Assembly: GCA_963933055.1 (NCBI GenBank)
Contig: CAWVSY010000026.1
Location: forward strand, 1 to 48,225
Direction of reading: 5' to 3'
Length of the DNA stretch: 48,225 nucleotides
From: Oleispira sp963933055
GTDB taxonomy: Bacteria; Pseudomonadota; Gammaproteobacteria; Pseudomonadales; Oceanobacteraceae
In this document: piece by piece, positions 6,825 through 14,628 of the stretch
Layout of the letters: each line of letters opens with the position of its first letter
How positions within the stretch are numbered: position 1 is the first letter of the stretch
Notes under the pieces: model-generated
What the model was told of the DNA's origin: nothing
Database searches by the model: none
Seen by the model: only the letters and a program-made list of their open reading frames with translations
Program-made: the position numbers and the translations under genes

Positions 6825-9194
6825 TTATTTTTTCTTATTAAAAGCCGCGGCTAAAGCATTGGCCATCGCACCTTGAGCTTGGTTTTGGCCGCCGCCTTTA
6901 TTGCTGCCACCATTGGAAGCACCAGGGCCAAAGCTGGTTTTGGTTGTTTGATTGCGGTTGTTGCGATTCTGACGTTCTCCAGGTGTTTTTGCATTAGCCT
7001 GTTCATTTGCATCGTCGGACATACGCATTGAAAGAGCAATTCGCTTACGCGCAGCATCAACTTCCATCACTTTTACTTTCACAATGTCGCCGGCTTTAAC
7101 GACTTCGCGAGGGTCTTTAATAAAGGTATCTGACATCGCGGATATATGAACCAAACCATCTTGGTGAACGCCAACATCAACGAAGGCGCCGAAGTTAGTT
7201 ACGTTGGTAATAACGCCTTCCAATACCATGTTTAAACGCAAGTCTTTGATTTCTTCTACGCCGTCTAAGAAGGTCGCGAATTTGAATTCAGGGCGAGGAT
7301 CACGGCCCGGTTTTTCTAATTCAGTCAGAATGTCTTTGATGGTAATTTCACCGACCGATTCTGTCGCATACTGAGCGGCGTTGACCGCTTTTAAGAAAGA
7401 ACCATCACCGATCAGGCTCTTAATATCACGGGCTGATTGCTTAGCAATTTCTTTTACGACGCCATACGCTTCAGGGTGAACGGAGCTGGCATCGAGTGGG
7501 TTTTCAGCATTATGAATGCGTAAAAAACCTGCCGCTTGTTCGAAAGTTTTCTCCCCTAAACGTGGGACTTTTTTTAATTCTTTACGCGAAGCAAACGCAC
7601 CGTGTTCATCGCGATAATTGACGATGTTATTGGCGATCGTTGTATTCAAGCCCGATACGCGGGTCAATAAAGGAACGGAAGCCATGTTCAAATCCACACC
7701 GACTGAGTTTACACAGTCTTCTACCGTGGCATCCAAGGCACGTGCTAATTGGCTTTGGTTTACGTCGTGCTGATATTGACCTACACCGATCGATTTAGGT
7801 TCAATTTTCACTAGCTCGGCCAAAGGATCTTGTAAGCGACGAGCAATCGAAACCGCTCCACGAATGGTTACGTCTAAATTTGGGAATTCTTTTGCCGCAA
7901 GTTCAGAAGCCGAATAAATAGAAGCGCCAGCTTCGTTCACCATGATCTTCTGAACTTTTTTCAATGCTGGGTTTGATTTGATCATATCGCCGACAAACTT
8001 GTCGGTTTCGCGGCTACCCGTACCATTACCAATCGAGATCAATTCAACATTGTGTTTAAGAATTAACGCGGTAATGATTTTGGCAGAATCCGCTAAACGA
8101 TTTTGCGGTGGCGTTGGGTAAATTGTATCGTGATCGATGACTTTACCAGTGGCATCAACAACCGCGACTTTTACCCCAGTACGTAAACCCGGATCCAAAC
8201 CGATAGTCGCTTTTGCACCTGCAGGCGCGGCTAAGATAAGATCTTTTAGGTTTTGGCCAAATACTTTTATCGCTTCTTCTTCTGAGGCTTCACGCAAGTT
8301 CGTCATTAGCTCAGTTTCTAAGTGAGTTAATAACTTAATGCGCCAGGTCCAGCGAACAACTTCGTGCAACCAACGATCGGCAGGGCGAGCTTCGTTCTTC
8401 AAACTGAAATGATCAGCAATCATGGCTTCGCATGGAGAAGGTGTCAGTTTGTCTGAAGGATCCCCAGTCACAATGCTGAAGCTTAATATACCTTCGTTAC
8501 GGCCACGCAGAATAGCCAAGGCGCGGTGGCTTGGCACACTTTTTAGAGGCTCGTCGTGTTCAAAATAGTCGCTGAATTTAGCCCCTTCTTGTTCTTTACC
8601 AGGCACTAAACGAACAGACAGCATGCCTTCTTGTTTAAGGAAGTTACGTACCTTGTTGATTAGGTTGGCGTCTTCGGCGAAACGCTCCATCAAGATATAT
8701 TTTGCGCCATCGAGTGCGGCTTTAGTATCAGCGATGCCATTTTCTTTACCCGTTGCCGAGTCGATAAAATTCGCGGCGGCTGTTTCTGGTGTTTGGCTTG
8801 GGTCTTCTAATAATGAGTTGGCTAGAGGCTCAAGACCTGCTTCAATCGCAATCGCACCTTTAGTGCGTCGCTTCTGCTTGTAAGGTAAATACAAGTCTTC
8901 TAGGCGTGTTTTGGTATCGGCATTAAGGATATCGCGCTTCAATTCGGCGGTTAACTTACCTTGCTCTTCGATGCTTTTTATTATTGTTCCGCGGCGATCT
9001 TCCATTTCTCGAAGATAACGCAGGCGCTCTTCTAAATTACGCAGTTGGGTATCATCTAATGCGCCAGTGATTTCTTTACGGTAGCGGGAAATAAACGGAA
9101 CGGTGGCGCCTTCATCTAATAGAGCAACAGAGGCTTGTACTTGTTGCGGGCGAATATTCAGTTCTTCTGCGATACGGGTGAAAATGGTATCCAT
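6825..9194 (-). CDS. tex: Tex, RNA-binding transcription accessory protein
   Basis: 789 residues, close to the usual 770-790. Order: N-terminal Tex helix-turn-helix region (LNIRPQQVQASVALLDEGATV), the conserved VPFISRYRKE segment, a YqgF/RNase H-like domain (TIGLDPGLRTGVKVAVVD), tandem helix-hairpin-helix motifs (SVGVDLNMASVPLLTRVSGL, VPRLGEKTFEQAAGFLRI) and a C-terminal S1 domain (about 650-720, VKVKVMEVDAARKRIALSM). A Gly/Asn/Gln-rich tail follows. Tex/YhgF resembles eukaryotic Spt6 and binds RNA during transcription. It may be co-transcribed with gshA. Confidence 0.95.
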   Translation of the reverse strand: MDTIFTRIAEELNIRPQQVQASVALLDEGATVPFISRYRKEITGALDDTQLRNLEERLRYLREMEDRRGTIIKSIEEQGKLTAELKRDILNADTKTRLEDLYLPYKQKRRTKGAIAIEAGLEPLANSLLEDPSQTPETAAANFIDSATGKENGIADTKAALDGAKYILMERFAEDANLINKVRNFLKQEGMLSVRLVPGKEQEGAKFSDYFEHDEPLKSVPSHRALAILRGRNEGILSFSIVTGDPSDKLTPSPCEAMIADHFSLKNEARPADRWLHEVVRWTWRIKLLTHLETELMTNLREASEEEAIKVFGQNLKDLILAAPAGAKATIGLDPGLRTGVKVAVVDATGKVIDHDTIYPTPPQNRLADSAKIITALILKHNVELISIGNGTGSRETDKFVGDMIKSNPALKKVQKIMVNEAGASIYSASELAAKEFPNLDVTIRGAVSIARRLQDPLAELVKIEPKSIGVGQYQHDVNQSQLARALDATVEDCVNSVGVDLNMASVPLLTRVSGLNTTIANNIVNYRDEHGAFASRKELKKVPRLGEKTFEQAAGFLRIHNAENPLDASSVHPEAYGVVKEIAKQSARDIKSLIGDGSFLKAVNAAQYATESVGEITIKDILTELEKPGRDPRPEFKFATFLDGVEEIKDLRLNMVLEGVITNVTNFGAFVDVGVHQDGLVHISAMSDTFIKDPREVVKAGDIVKVKVMEVDAARKRIALSMRMSDDANEQANAKTPGERQNRNNRNQTTKTSFGPGASNGGSNKGGGQNQAQGAMANALAAAFNKKK

Positions 9195-9512
9195 AACTAC
9201 TCTCTGTAACGATGATGTTGAGTGATCAATTCTTGATAAGGTATTGAAAAATCGATAATTATTTACCTTGAGTATACTGACCCTAAAGGTGTTATTCGAG
9301 GATAAAAAGTGAATTTCTTAGTGCTTATTGATATAGAAGTTAAAGCTTTTCGTTTTGGCTGTTTAAACTGTGAACTAACTCTCATGACTTTGCCTTAAAT
9401 TGTCCTTATTTCTTCATAATCTACTCGCTGATTTTAAATGCTGTACTAATGTTAATTAAACATAAGGTGATTAATTAATCGCCTTAACCCTAAACATTTT
9501 GTAGGTATTTAA
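9195..9512. other. Intergenic region between divergent tex and receiver gene
   Basis: 318 AT-rich bases without a supportable gene. It must hold the promoters of both divergent genes. The only conspicuous element is the palindrome at 9463-9486 near the plus-strand gene. Confidence 0.6.
9463..9486. promoter_or_regulatory. 24-bp palindrome, candidate operator of the receiver gene
   Basis: The two 12-base halves (TAAGGTGATTAA and TTAATCGCCTTA) are complementary at 11 of 12 positions, with no gap. It ends 26 bases before the ATG at 9513, in the promoter/leader zone of that gene. Size and symmetry fit a dimeric regulator. Confidence 0.45.
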
Positions 9513-10043
9513 ATGACCTTAACATTCACTTCCGATGACATTCCTGAAGGTTTAAAGCGCAAGCGCATTCTTATGGTGACCAATACGCCATCGTTACGTG
9601 CGTTACATGCGTCTTTTTTACGTAGCCAAGGATTTGAGTATGTATTTGAAGCGGGCAGCGGTTTGCAGGCATTGGATATCTTGCGGGTTCAGCCAATAGA
9701 TTTGATTATTGCGGACTGGCAGTTAGATGAAATGTCGGGTTTTAATTTACTCCATACTGCGCGTGGAAGTGTTGCTTTAGCTGATGTCCCTTTTGTTATG
9801 CTAACAACAAAAAGAGATATGCACCGTATCCTGCCATCACTTGAAATTGGAGGGGCAGACTATTTAATTAAACCGTTTAAAACGGCTCAGTTAGGTATGA
9901 AAATAGTGATGACGTTGGCGACGTCTGATTATCAAGCGCCAAAAGCAATCCGTGAAGAATTGCAGATAAGATTTACCCCAGATATTCCTCTATTAACCGA
10001 AGAGGTTAAATTGATGCACGCTGCTAAGCGAGTGCAAAGCTAG
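9513..10043 (+). CDS. Stand-alone receiver-domain protein, atypical acidic pocket
   Basis: 176 residues: one CheY-like domain (about 17-135) with a 40-residue tail and no output domain. The phospho-acceptor is Asp68 (IIADWQLDEMSG), the switch Thr is in VMLTTKRD (98/99) and the conserved Lys is Lys120 in DYLIKPF. The usual Asp-Asp/Glu-Asp pair after beta-1 is replaced by Thr-Asn (RILMVTNTPSLR, 23-24), which should weaken Mg2+ binding and phosphorylation. TAGGT precedes the ATG. It is a single-gene unit ending at a strong terminator; the partner kinase is unknown. Confidence 0.85.
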   Translation: MTLTFTSDDIPEGLKRKRILMVTNTPSLRALHASFLRSQGFEYVFEAGSGLQALDILRVQPIDLIIADWQLDEMSGFNLLHTARGSVALADVPFVMLTTKRDMHRILPSLEIGGADYLIKPFKTAQLGMKIVMTLATSDYQAPKAIREELQIRFTPDIPLLTEEVKLMHAAKRVQS

Positions 10044-10062
10044 TCATTGATATTACAGACAA

Positions 10063-10100
10063 AAAAAAGCCCTTTTAAATACACTTAAAAGGGCTTTTTT
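10063..10100. terminator. Bidirectional terminator, receiver gene / pckA
   Basis: A perfect 16-bp stem (10063-10078 with 10085-10100), six-base loop ATACAC, with the AAAAAAGCCC...GGGCTTTTTT pattern that works both ways between convergent genes. Confidence 0.9.
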
Positions 10101-10134
10101 GCCATTTATTCAATGGCTTGGCAGCATCTAATAC

Positions 10135-11673
10135 TTACTTAGTTTTAGGACCCGCCGCTAAGATAGCGTCAGATACGTCAAACTTAGTGAAGTTTTTAGT
10201 GAACTGGTTTGCCAATACTTCAGCCGCTTCAGCCCAATCAGCTTCGTTAGCCCATGCTTTTGTTGGGTTAAGTAGCTTAGCATCAACACCGTCAAGGCTC
10301 TTAGGAACTTCTAGGCCAAACAACGGTAGAGTTTCAGTTTCAGCATCACGCAAAGCGCCCGTCTGAATAGCACTGATCACTGCACGAGTTGTTGGAATAG
10401 AGAAACGCTCGCCGCCTTTACCGTTAGCACCGCCCGTCCAACCTGTGTTCACAAGGTAAACTTGAGAATCAAATTCAGTCACACGCTTCATCAACAATTC
10501 AGCGTATTCACCTGCTGGGCGTGGGAAGAATGGAGCACCGAAACAGGTAGAGAAAGTCGACTTAAGACCTGGAGTACCGCCCATTTCAGTAGAACCTACT
10601 AGCGCTGTGTAACCACTTAGGAAATGGTAAGCCGCTTGTTCTTTAGTAAGAACAGACACTGGAGGAAGAACACCTGTCATATCGCACGTTAGGAAGATAA
10701 CCGCTTTTGGCTCGCCACCTTTGTTTTCTAGTACGCGCTTTTCAACGTGCTCTAGAGGGTATGCACAACGGCCGTTTTCAGTCAGGCTAGTATCCGCGTA
10801 ATCAGCTACACGATGTTCATCATCCATCATTACGTTTTCAACGATCGCGCCGAAACGGATTGCATCCCAAATGATTGGCTCATTCTTTTGCGAAAGGTCG
10901 ATGGTTTTTGCGTAGCAACCGCCTTCAATATTGAAAACAGTGCCTTTGCCCCAGCCATGTTCGTCATCACCAATAAGATAACGCTCAGGATCTGCAGACA
11001 AAGTAGTCTTACCCGTACCCGACAGACCGAAGAACAAGCAAGTATCGCCTTCTTCGCCCACGTTAGCAGAGCAATGCATTGGCAATACGTCTTTTTCAGG
11101 AAGTAGGAAGTTCTGTACAGAGAACATCGCTTTCTTCATTTCGCCTGCGTAACGCATGCCCGCAAGCAATACTTTACGTTGTGCGAAGTTGATGATCACA
11201 CAACCATCAGAATTAGTACCGTCACGCTCAGGAACACATTCAAAGTTAGCGCAGTTCAGAATGGTCCATTCTTCTTTGTCAGCTTGGTTGAATGTTTCAG
11301 GGCGGATAAATAGGTTGCGACCGAACAGGTTTTGCCACGCTGTTTCAGTTTGGCACTTAACGGGCAGGTAGTGTGCAGAATCAGAACCTACGTGTAGGTT
11401 AGAGATGAAGCCACCCGTTTTGCCGAAGTATTCTTCAACACGATCCCAAAGGGCATCGAATTTTGCGGCGTCGAAAGGACGGTTAACATTGCCCCAGTCG
11501 ATCGCATCTTTTGTGCTTGGTTCTTCAACAATGAAACGATCCATTGGAGAACGGCCCGTACGAACACCGGTAGTTACAACAAAAGCGCCGTTATCTTGTA
11601 AGCGGCCTTCGCCACGCTCAAGTGCTTTTTCAACCAATAAAGGTGCAGATAGATCAGTATAAAATGTGGTCAT
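10135..11673 (-). CDS. pckA: Phosphoenolpyruvate carboxykinase (ATP)
   Basis: 512 residues. Converts oxaloacetate and ATP to phosphoenolpyruvate, CO2 and ADP, the entry to gluconeogenesis from C4 acids. Evidence: the ATP-type kinase-1a P-loop GLSGTGKTT (216-224), metal/substrate signature LIGDDEHGWG (233-242), the N-terminal TTGVRTGRSPMDRF segment and NTGWTGG near the C-terminus. These fit the ATP, not the GTP, family. No strong Shine-Dalgarno is visible before the ATG. A long leader (about 100 bases from the putative -10) precedes it. Together with maeB at 25.6 kb it covers the PEP-pyruvate-malate node. Confidence 0.96.
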   Translation of the reverse strand: MTTFYTDLSAPLLVEKALERGEGRLQDNGAFVVTTGVRTGRSPMDRFIVEEPSTKDAIDWGNVNRPFDAAKFDALWDRVEEYFGKTGGFISNLHVGSDSAHYLPVKCQTETAWQNLFGRNLFIRPETFNQADKEEWTILNCANFECVPERDGTNSDGCVIINFAQRKVLLAGMRYAGEMKKAMFSVQNFLLPEKDVLPMHCSANVGEEGDTCLFFGLSGTGKTTLSADPERYLIGDDEHGWGKGTVFNIEGGCYAKTIDLSQKNEPIIWDAIRFGAIVENVMMDDEHRVADYADTSLTENGRCAYPLEHVEKRVLENKGGEPKAVIFLTCDMTGVLPPVSVLTKEQAAYHFLSGYTALVGSTEMGGTPGLKSTFSTCFGAPFFPRPAGEYAELLMKRVTEFDSQVYLVNTGWTGGANGKGGERFSIPTTRAVISAIQTGALRDAETETLPLFGLEVPKSLDGVDAKLLNPTKAWANEADWAEAAEVLANQFTKNFTKFDVSDAILAAGPKTK

Positions 11674-11782
11674 AATAGTGCCCGAGGGGTCTCGTTATGT
11701 CTGTATCGCTTTTGGCAATACACAAATGAATCTTATTTACCGTCCAGATGATGATTGGACGAACCCATATTTGAGGTTGCGA

Positions 11783-11809
11783 ATTATGCCAGAAATTTTG
11801 CCTTAACAA
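11783..11809 (-). promoter_or_regulatory. Candidate pckA promoter
   Basis: On the minus strand an extended -10 (TGG then CATAAT, 11783-11791) lies 15 bases from TTGTTA (11804-11809). The short spacing keeps this tentative. Confidence 0.35.
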
Positions 11810-11895
11810 AACCGAGGTGGGGAATATGGCGGGTATAACTAAGAATGATGTCGGCGCTAGATGACGGGTTTTGATGAGTTTTTGTAATTTTTTTT

Positions 11896-11933
11896 CAATA
11901 CTGGCGAATCTAGTGATTTATTCGCCAGTATTG
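11896..11933. repeat. Perfect 14-bp inverted repeat upstream of pckA
   Basis: CAATACTGGCGAAT (11896-11909) and ATTCGCCAGTATTG (11920-11933) with a ten-base loop. On the strand transcribed from hslO the stem is followed by A's, not T's. It could still end hslO transcription inefficiently or act as an operator for pckA. Confidence 0.6.
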
Positions 11934-11991
11934 TTATTGGATAGACGATTAAGTAGTACTAAAGTACTTGATTTATCGATTTAAGCATTAA

Positions 11992-12837
11992 TTAATGTAG
12001 TTTTTTTTCAGGAAATAAATTAGCAATTTGTTCTTTGTTGAATGAGTAATGCTGTAAGCAAAACTGGCAATCAACAGAGACTTTTCCTTGTTCTGCGATA
12101 ACGCCCATAAGATCTTCAAAACCTACTTGGTGAATGGCGTTGCCAATGCGCTCTTTTGAGCAGGTGCAGGCAAAGCGCAGAGGCTCTTGATCATATATTC
12201 GAACGTCTTCTTCGTGGTAAAGGCGATGCAATAACGTTTGGTTATCGAGAGTGAGTAATTCTTCAGGTTTAAGGGTGCTGGCTAAATGGCTAAGGCGATC
12301 CCAAGCATCAGCATCACCTTGTTCGCTAGAAGGCAGTTGTTGTAGCATAAAACCGCTAGCAATAGTGCCATCACATTCTAGCCAAAAGCGTGAGCCAAGC
12401 TGTTCTGATTGTGAAAAGTAGAACTCAAGAGATTCGTTTAGCTTGTTACTGTCTAGCGGCACGACACCTTGATAAGGTTTGCCGACAGCAGGCTCAAGAG
12501 TGATAACCAGTTGGCCACCAATGAGTTCGATTTCTTCAATGCTTTTACTTTCGTCGTAACGTGCAATCGCCCGTATCTCACCCGTATCGGTAGTTTCTGC
12601 TTGAATTAAACTAACGTCTCCGGGCAGGCGTACTTGCAAACATAAGCGGCCTTCGTATTTCAGTGTTGCACTCATTAAGGTGCTAGCCGCCATGAGTTTT
12701 CCAAGCTCTATTTTTAATACTTCTGGATAGTCGTGTTTTGATAATACGTCGCTGAGACTTTTCTGCAGACCCACGAGCTCACCTCGAACATCGGTATTGT
12801 CGAAGGTGAAGCGTTGCATGCTATCGAGATTACTCAT
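11992..12837 (-). CDS. hslO: Hsp33 redox-activated holdase chaperone
   Basis: 281 residues. Hsp33 is a cytoplasmic chaperone switched on by oxidation: four C-terminal cysteines release zinc, form disulfides and expose the client-binding surface. All four are present as CxC (Cys224, Cys226) and CxxC (Cys257, Cys260). The N-terminal domain has the family's ASTLMSATLKYEGRLCLQVR segment. It starts seven bases after hslR ends, so the two are surely co-transcribed with yrfG upstream, the usual gammaproteobacterial heat-shock arrangement. Confidence 0.95.
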   Translation of the reverse strand: MSNLDSMQRFTFDNTDVRGELVGLQKSLSDVLSKHDYPEVLKIELGKLMAASTLMSATLKYEGRLCLQVRLPGDVSLIQAETTDTGEIRAIARYDESKSIEEIELIGGQLVITLEPAVGKPYQGVVPLDSNKLNESLEFYFSQSEQLGSRFWLECDGTIASGFMLQQLPSSEQGDADAWDRLSHLASTLKPEELLTLDNQTLLHRLYHEEDVRIYDQEPLRFACTCSKERIGNAIHQVGFEDLMGVIAEQGKVSVDCQFCLQHYSFNKEQIANLFPEKKLH

Positions 12838-12844
12838 ATTTTAC

Positions 12845-13255
12845 TCATATTTCACTTTGGTGCTTAAATTGATGGATCTTACGACGTTCTTTCTTGTTCG
12901 GTCGATGGTCAGGTGCCGCGGTGGCGTCTTTCATGACTCGACGCAGTTCGGTTGCGTCCATGCGAGCCTTAATGCTATCCGCCGTTTCTTCATACAGCGC
13001 TTGTGCTTCAGGGGCACCACGGCGTTGTCCTGATAGCTCTTTGATGACGATTATCTTTTCATCAAAGCCTTGGCGAAGGGTGAGTTTTGCACCAAGATCA
13101 ACGGTTTTACTGACTTTGCAGCGCTGTCCTTCATAGTGCACTTTTCCACCTTCAATAGCGGCTTTGGCAATGGCCCGAGTTTTATAGAAGCGAGCAGCCC
13201 AGAGCCATTTGTCTAAGCGAATTTTTTTATCGTCGCTGCTTTGCTGCTTACTCAT
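12845..13255 (-). CDS. hslR: Hsp15, ribosome-associated S4-domain heat shock protein
   Basis: 136 residues from the ATG at 13255; a GTG at 13279 overlapping the yrfG stop would add eight residues, but the ATG has GAGAAG upstream and gives the usual length (E. coli 133). The S4 RNA-binding domain is plain: IRLDKWLWAARFYKTRAIAKAAIEGGKV. Hsp15 binds 50S subunits carrying stalled nascent chains during heat shock and helps recycle them. The conserved basic tail (PDHRPNKKERRKIHQFKH) is present. Confidence 0.93.
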   Translation of the reverse strand: MSKQQSSDDKKIRLDKWLWAARFYKTRAIAKAAIEGGKVHYEGQRCKVSKTVDLGAKLTLRQGFDEKIIVIKELSGQRRGAPEAQALYEETADSIKARMDATELRRVMKDATAAPDHRPNKKERRKIHQFKHQSEI

Positions 13256-13275
13256 TATTACTTCTCGGCTCGGTG

Positions 13276-13995
13276 TCACTTTTGTTTATATAAGAGTTCA
13301 TCAAAATGATGAATTCCAGGATGCTCACTATTGGTATTGGGTTCCTTTTGACTGTCTGGGTGAAAGATGGTCAAAAGGTGTTTAAAACCAAATGTTTCAG
13401 CAGACTTTAAGACGGCTTGGCTATCATCAATCAGTAAGGTTGTTTCTAGCTCAAAAGGCTCATCCTGCTGAAGGTGCTGCCAGAATGCCTGACTTTCTTT
13501 TGGCTCTTGATAATCGTGAGAGCTAATAATACGGTCGACAAGTTTATCGAGCCCCGTCTTAGCCATCTTTAAATCAACACTATCACGATGAGCATTGGTA
13601 ACGATGACCGCTCTTTTACCTTGCTGCTTAAGCATAACAAGGAAGTCTTTAACATGTGGGCGGTATTGTATTTTTTCAACAACTTCGTATTTTAGTGCTG
13701 CAACCGGCATCTTTAGCCGTTCGCTCCAATAATCCAAGCAGTACCAATCGAGCGTACCCTGAGTTTCGTCAGATGCTTGTTTCAATACTTTATGCGCTTC
13801 TTCATGTTCGATGCCATACCGTTCGGCATATTTTGATGGCATAAACTGCAACCAAAAATAGTTGTCGAAATGCAGGTCGAGTAAAGTGCCATCCATGTCG
13901 AGTAGAACGGTCTCTATGGTTGACCATTGCTCAGTATTATAAATCTGAGGCAATGAATTTTTTTCTGCTGAATGATGCGCTTGGCTGTCTGTCAT
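13276..13995 (-). CDS. yrfG: YrfG-type HAD nucleotidase (GMP/IMP)
   Basis: 239 residues, HAD superfamily. Motif I is LLDMDGTLLD (Asp33, Asp35), motif II VIVTNAH, and motif III/IV LLIDDSQ. The insert LHFDNYFWLQFMPSKYAERYG matches the YrfG family, which dephosphorylates purine nucleoside monophosphates in E. coli. It is the first gene of yrfG-hslR-hslO and diverges from nudE, an arrangement also seen in enterobacteria. The substrate is inferred from family only. Confidence 0.88.
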   Translation of the reverse strand: MTDSQAHHSAEKNSLPQIYNTEQWSTIETVLLDMDGTLLDLHFDNYFWLQFMPSKYAERYGIEHEEAHKVLKQASDETQGTLDWYCLDYWSERLKMPVAALKYEVVEKIQYRPHVKDFLVMLKQQGKRAVIVTNAHRDSVDLKMAKTGLDKLVDRIISSHDYQEPKESQAFWQHLQQDEPFELETTLLIDDSQAVLKSAETFGFKHLLTIFHPDSQKEPNTNSEHPGIHHFDELLYKQK

Positions 13996-14064
13996 GTTTG
14001 AGTCAGGTATACTGATTTCTATTAGTGTTAATCTGAAGTAGATGAATATTGGAATTTGCTTATT

Positions 14065-14610
14065 ATGTCTGAAAAACCAGAAATCTTACACCAGTCAATT
14101 GTATCTAAAAGTCGTCTGTTTACAGTGGAAGCGGTTGATTACCGTTTTAGTAATGGTGTTGAGCGAAGTTATGAGCGCCTTGTTCCGGGTGGTTCTGGTG
14201 CGGTGATGATGGTTGCAATGTTGGATGATGAGCATGTCGCATTGATTCGTGAGTTTGGTGGGGGCATTGAAGAATATACCCTCACCTTGCCTAAAGGCGC
14301 AGTGGACTTAGGTGAGACGATTATTGAGGCGGCGAACCGTGAGCTGCAGGAAGAAATAGGCTTTGCCGCGCGTAAAATTACGTTTTTAAAACGCATGAGT
14401 TTGTCGCCTAGCTATATTAAGGGGGGCATTGATGTTGTATTAGCGGAAGATTTATACCCCTCAGTATTAGAAGGGGATGAGCCTGAACCTTTGGAGCTCG
14501 TAAAGTGGCCCATTGCGGATTTGCAAGAGTTGGTGGCGCGCGACGACTGTACGGAAGGACGTGCTATTGCGGCGTTGTATTATGCGCGGGATCATTTGCA
14601 GCGCTCATAA
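14065..14610 (+). CDS. nudE: NudE Nudix hydrolase (ADP-ribose/NADH/Ap3A class)
   Basis: 181 residues from the ATG at 14065; an in-frame TTG at 14056 is less likely because GGAA sits directly against it but ten bases from the ATG. The Nudix box is complete (residues 78-100: GAVDLGETIIEAANRELQEE plus IGF), including the REL-EE catalytic core. NudE cleaves ADP-linked compounds to AMP. The position divergent from yrfG-hslR-hslO supports the name. Confidence 0.9.
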   Translation: MSEKPEILHQSIVSKSRLFTVEAVDYRFSNGVERSYERLVPGGSGAVMMVAMLDDEHVALIREFGGGIEEYTLTLPKGAVDLGETIIEAANRELQEEIGFAARKITFLKRMSLSPSYIKGGIDVVLAEDLYPSVLEGDEPEPLELVKWPIADLQELVARDDCTEGRAIAALYYARDHLQRS

Positions 14611-14628
14611 TAACGGTATCGGGCTATT

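Larger units (their letters stand above)
11674..11991. other. Intergenic region upstream of pckA
   Basis: 318 bases between hslO and pckA, both minus strand. No gene is supportable. It holds a candidate pckA promoter near 11783-11809 and a perfect 14-bp inverted repeat at 11896-11933. Confidence 0.6.
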
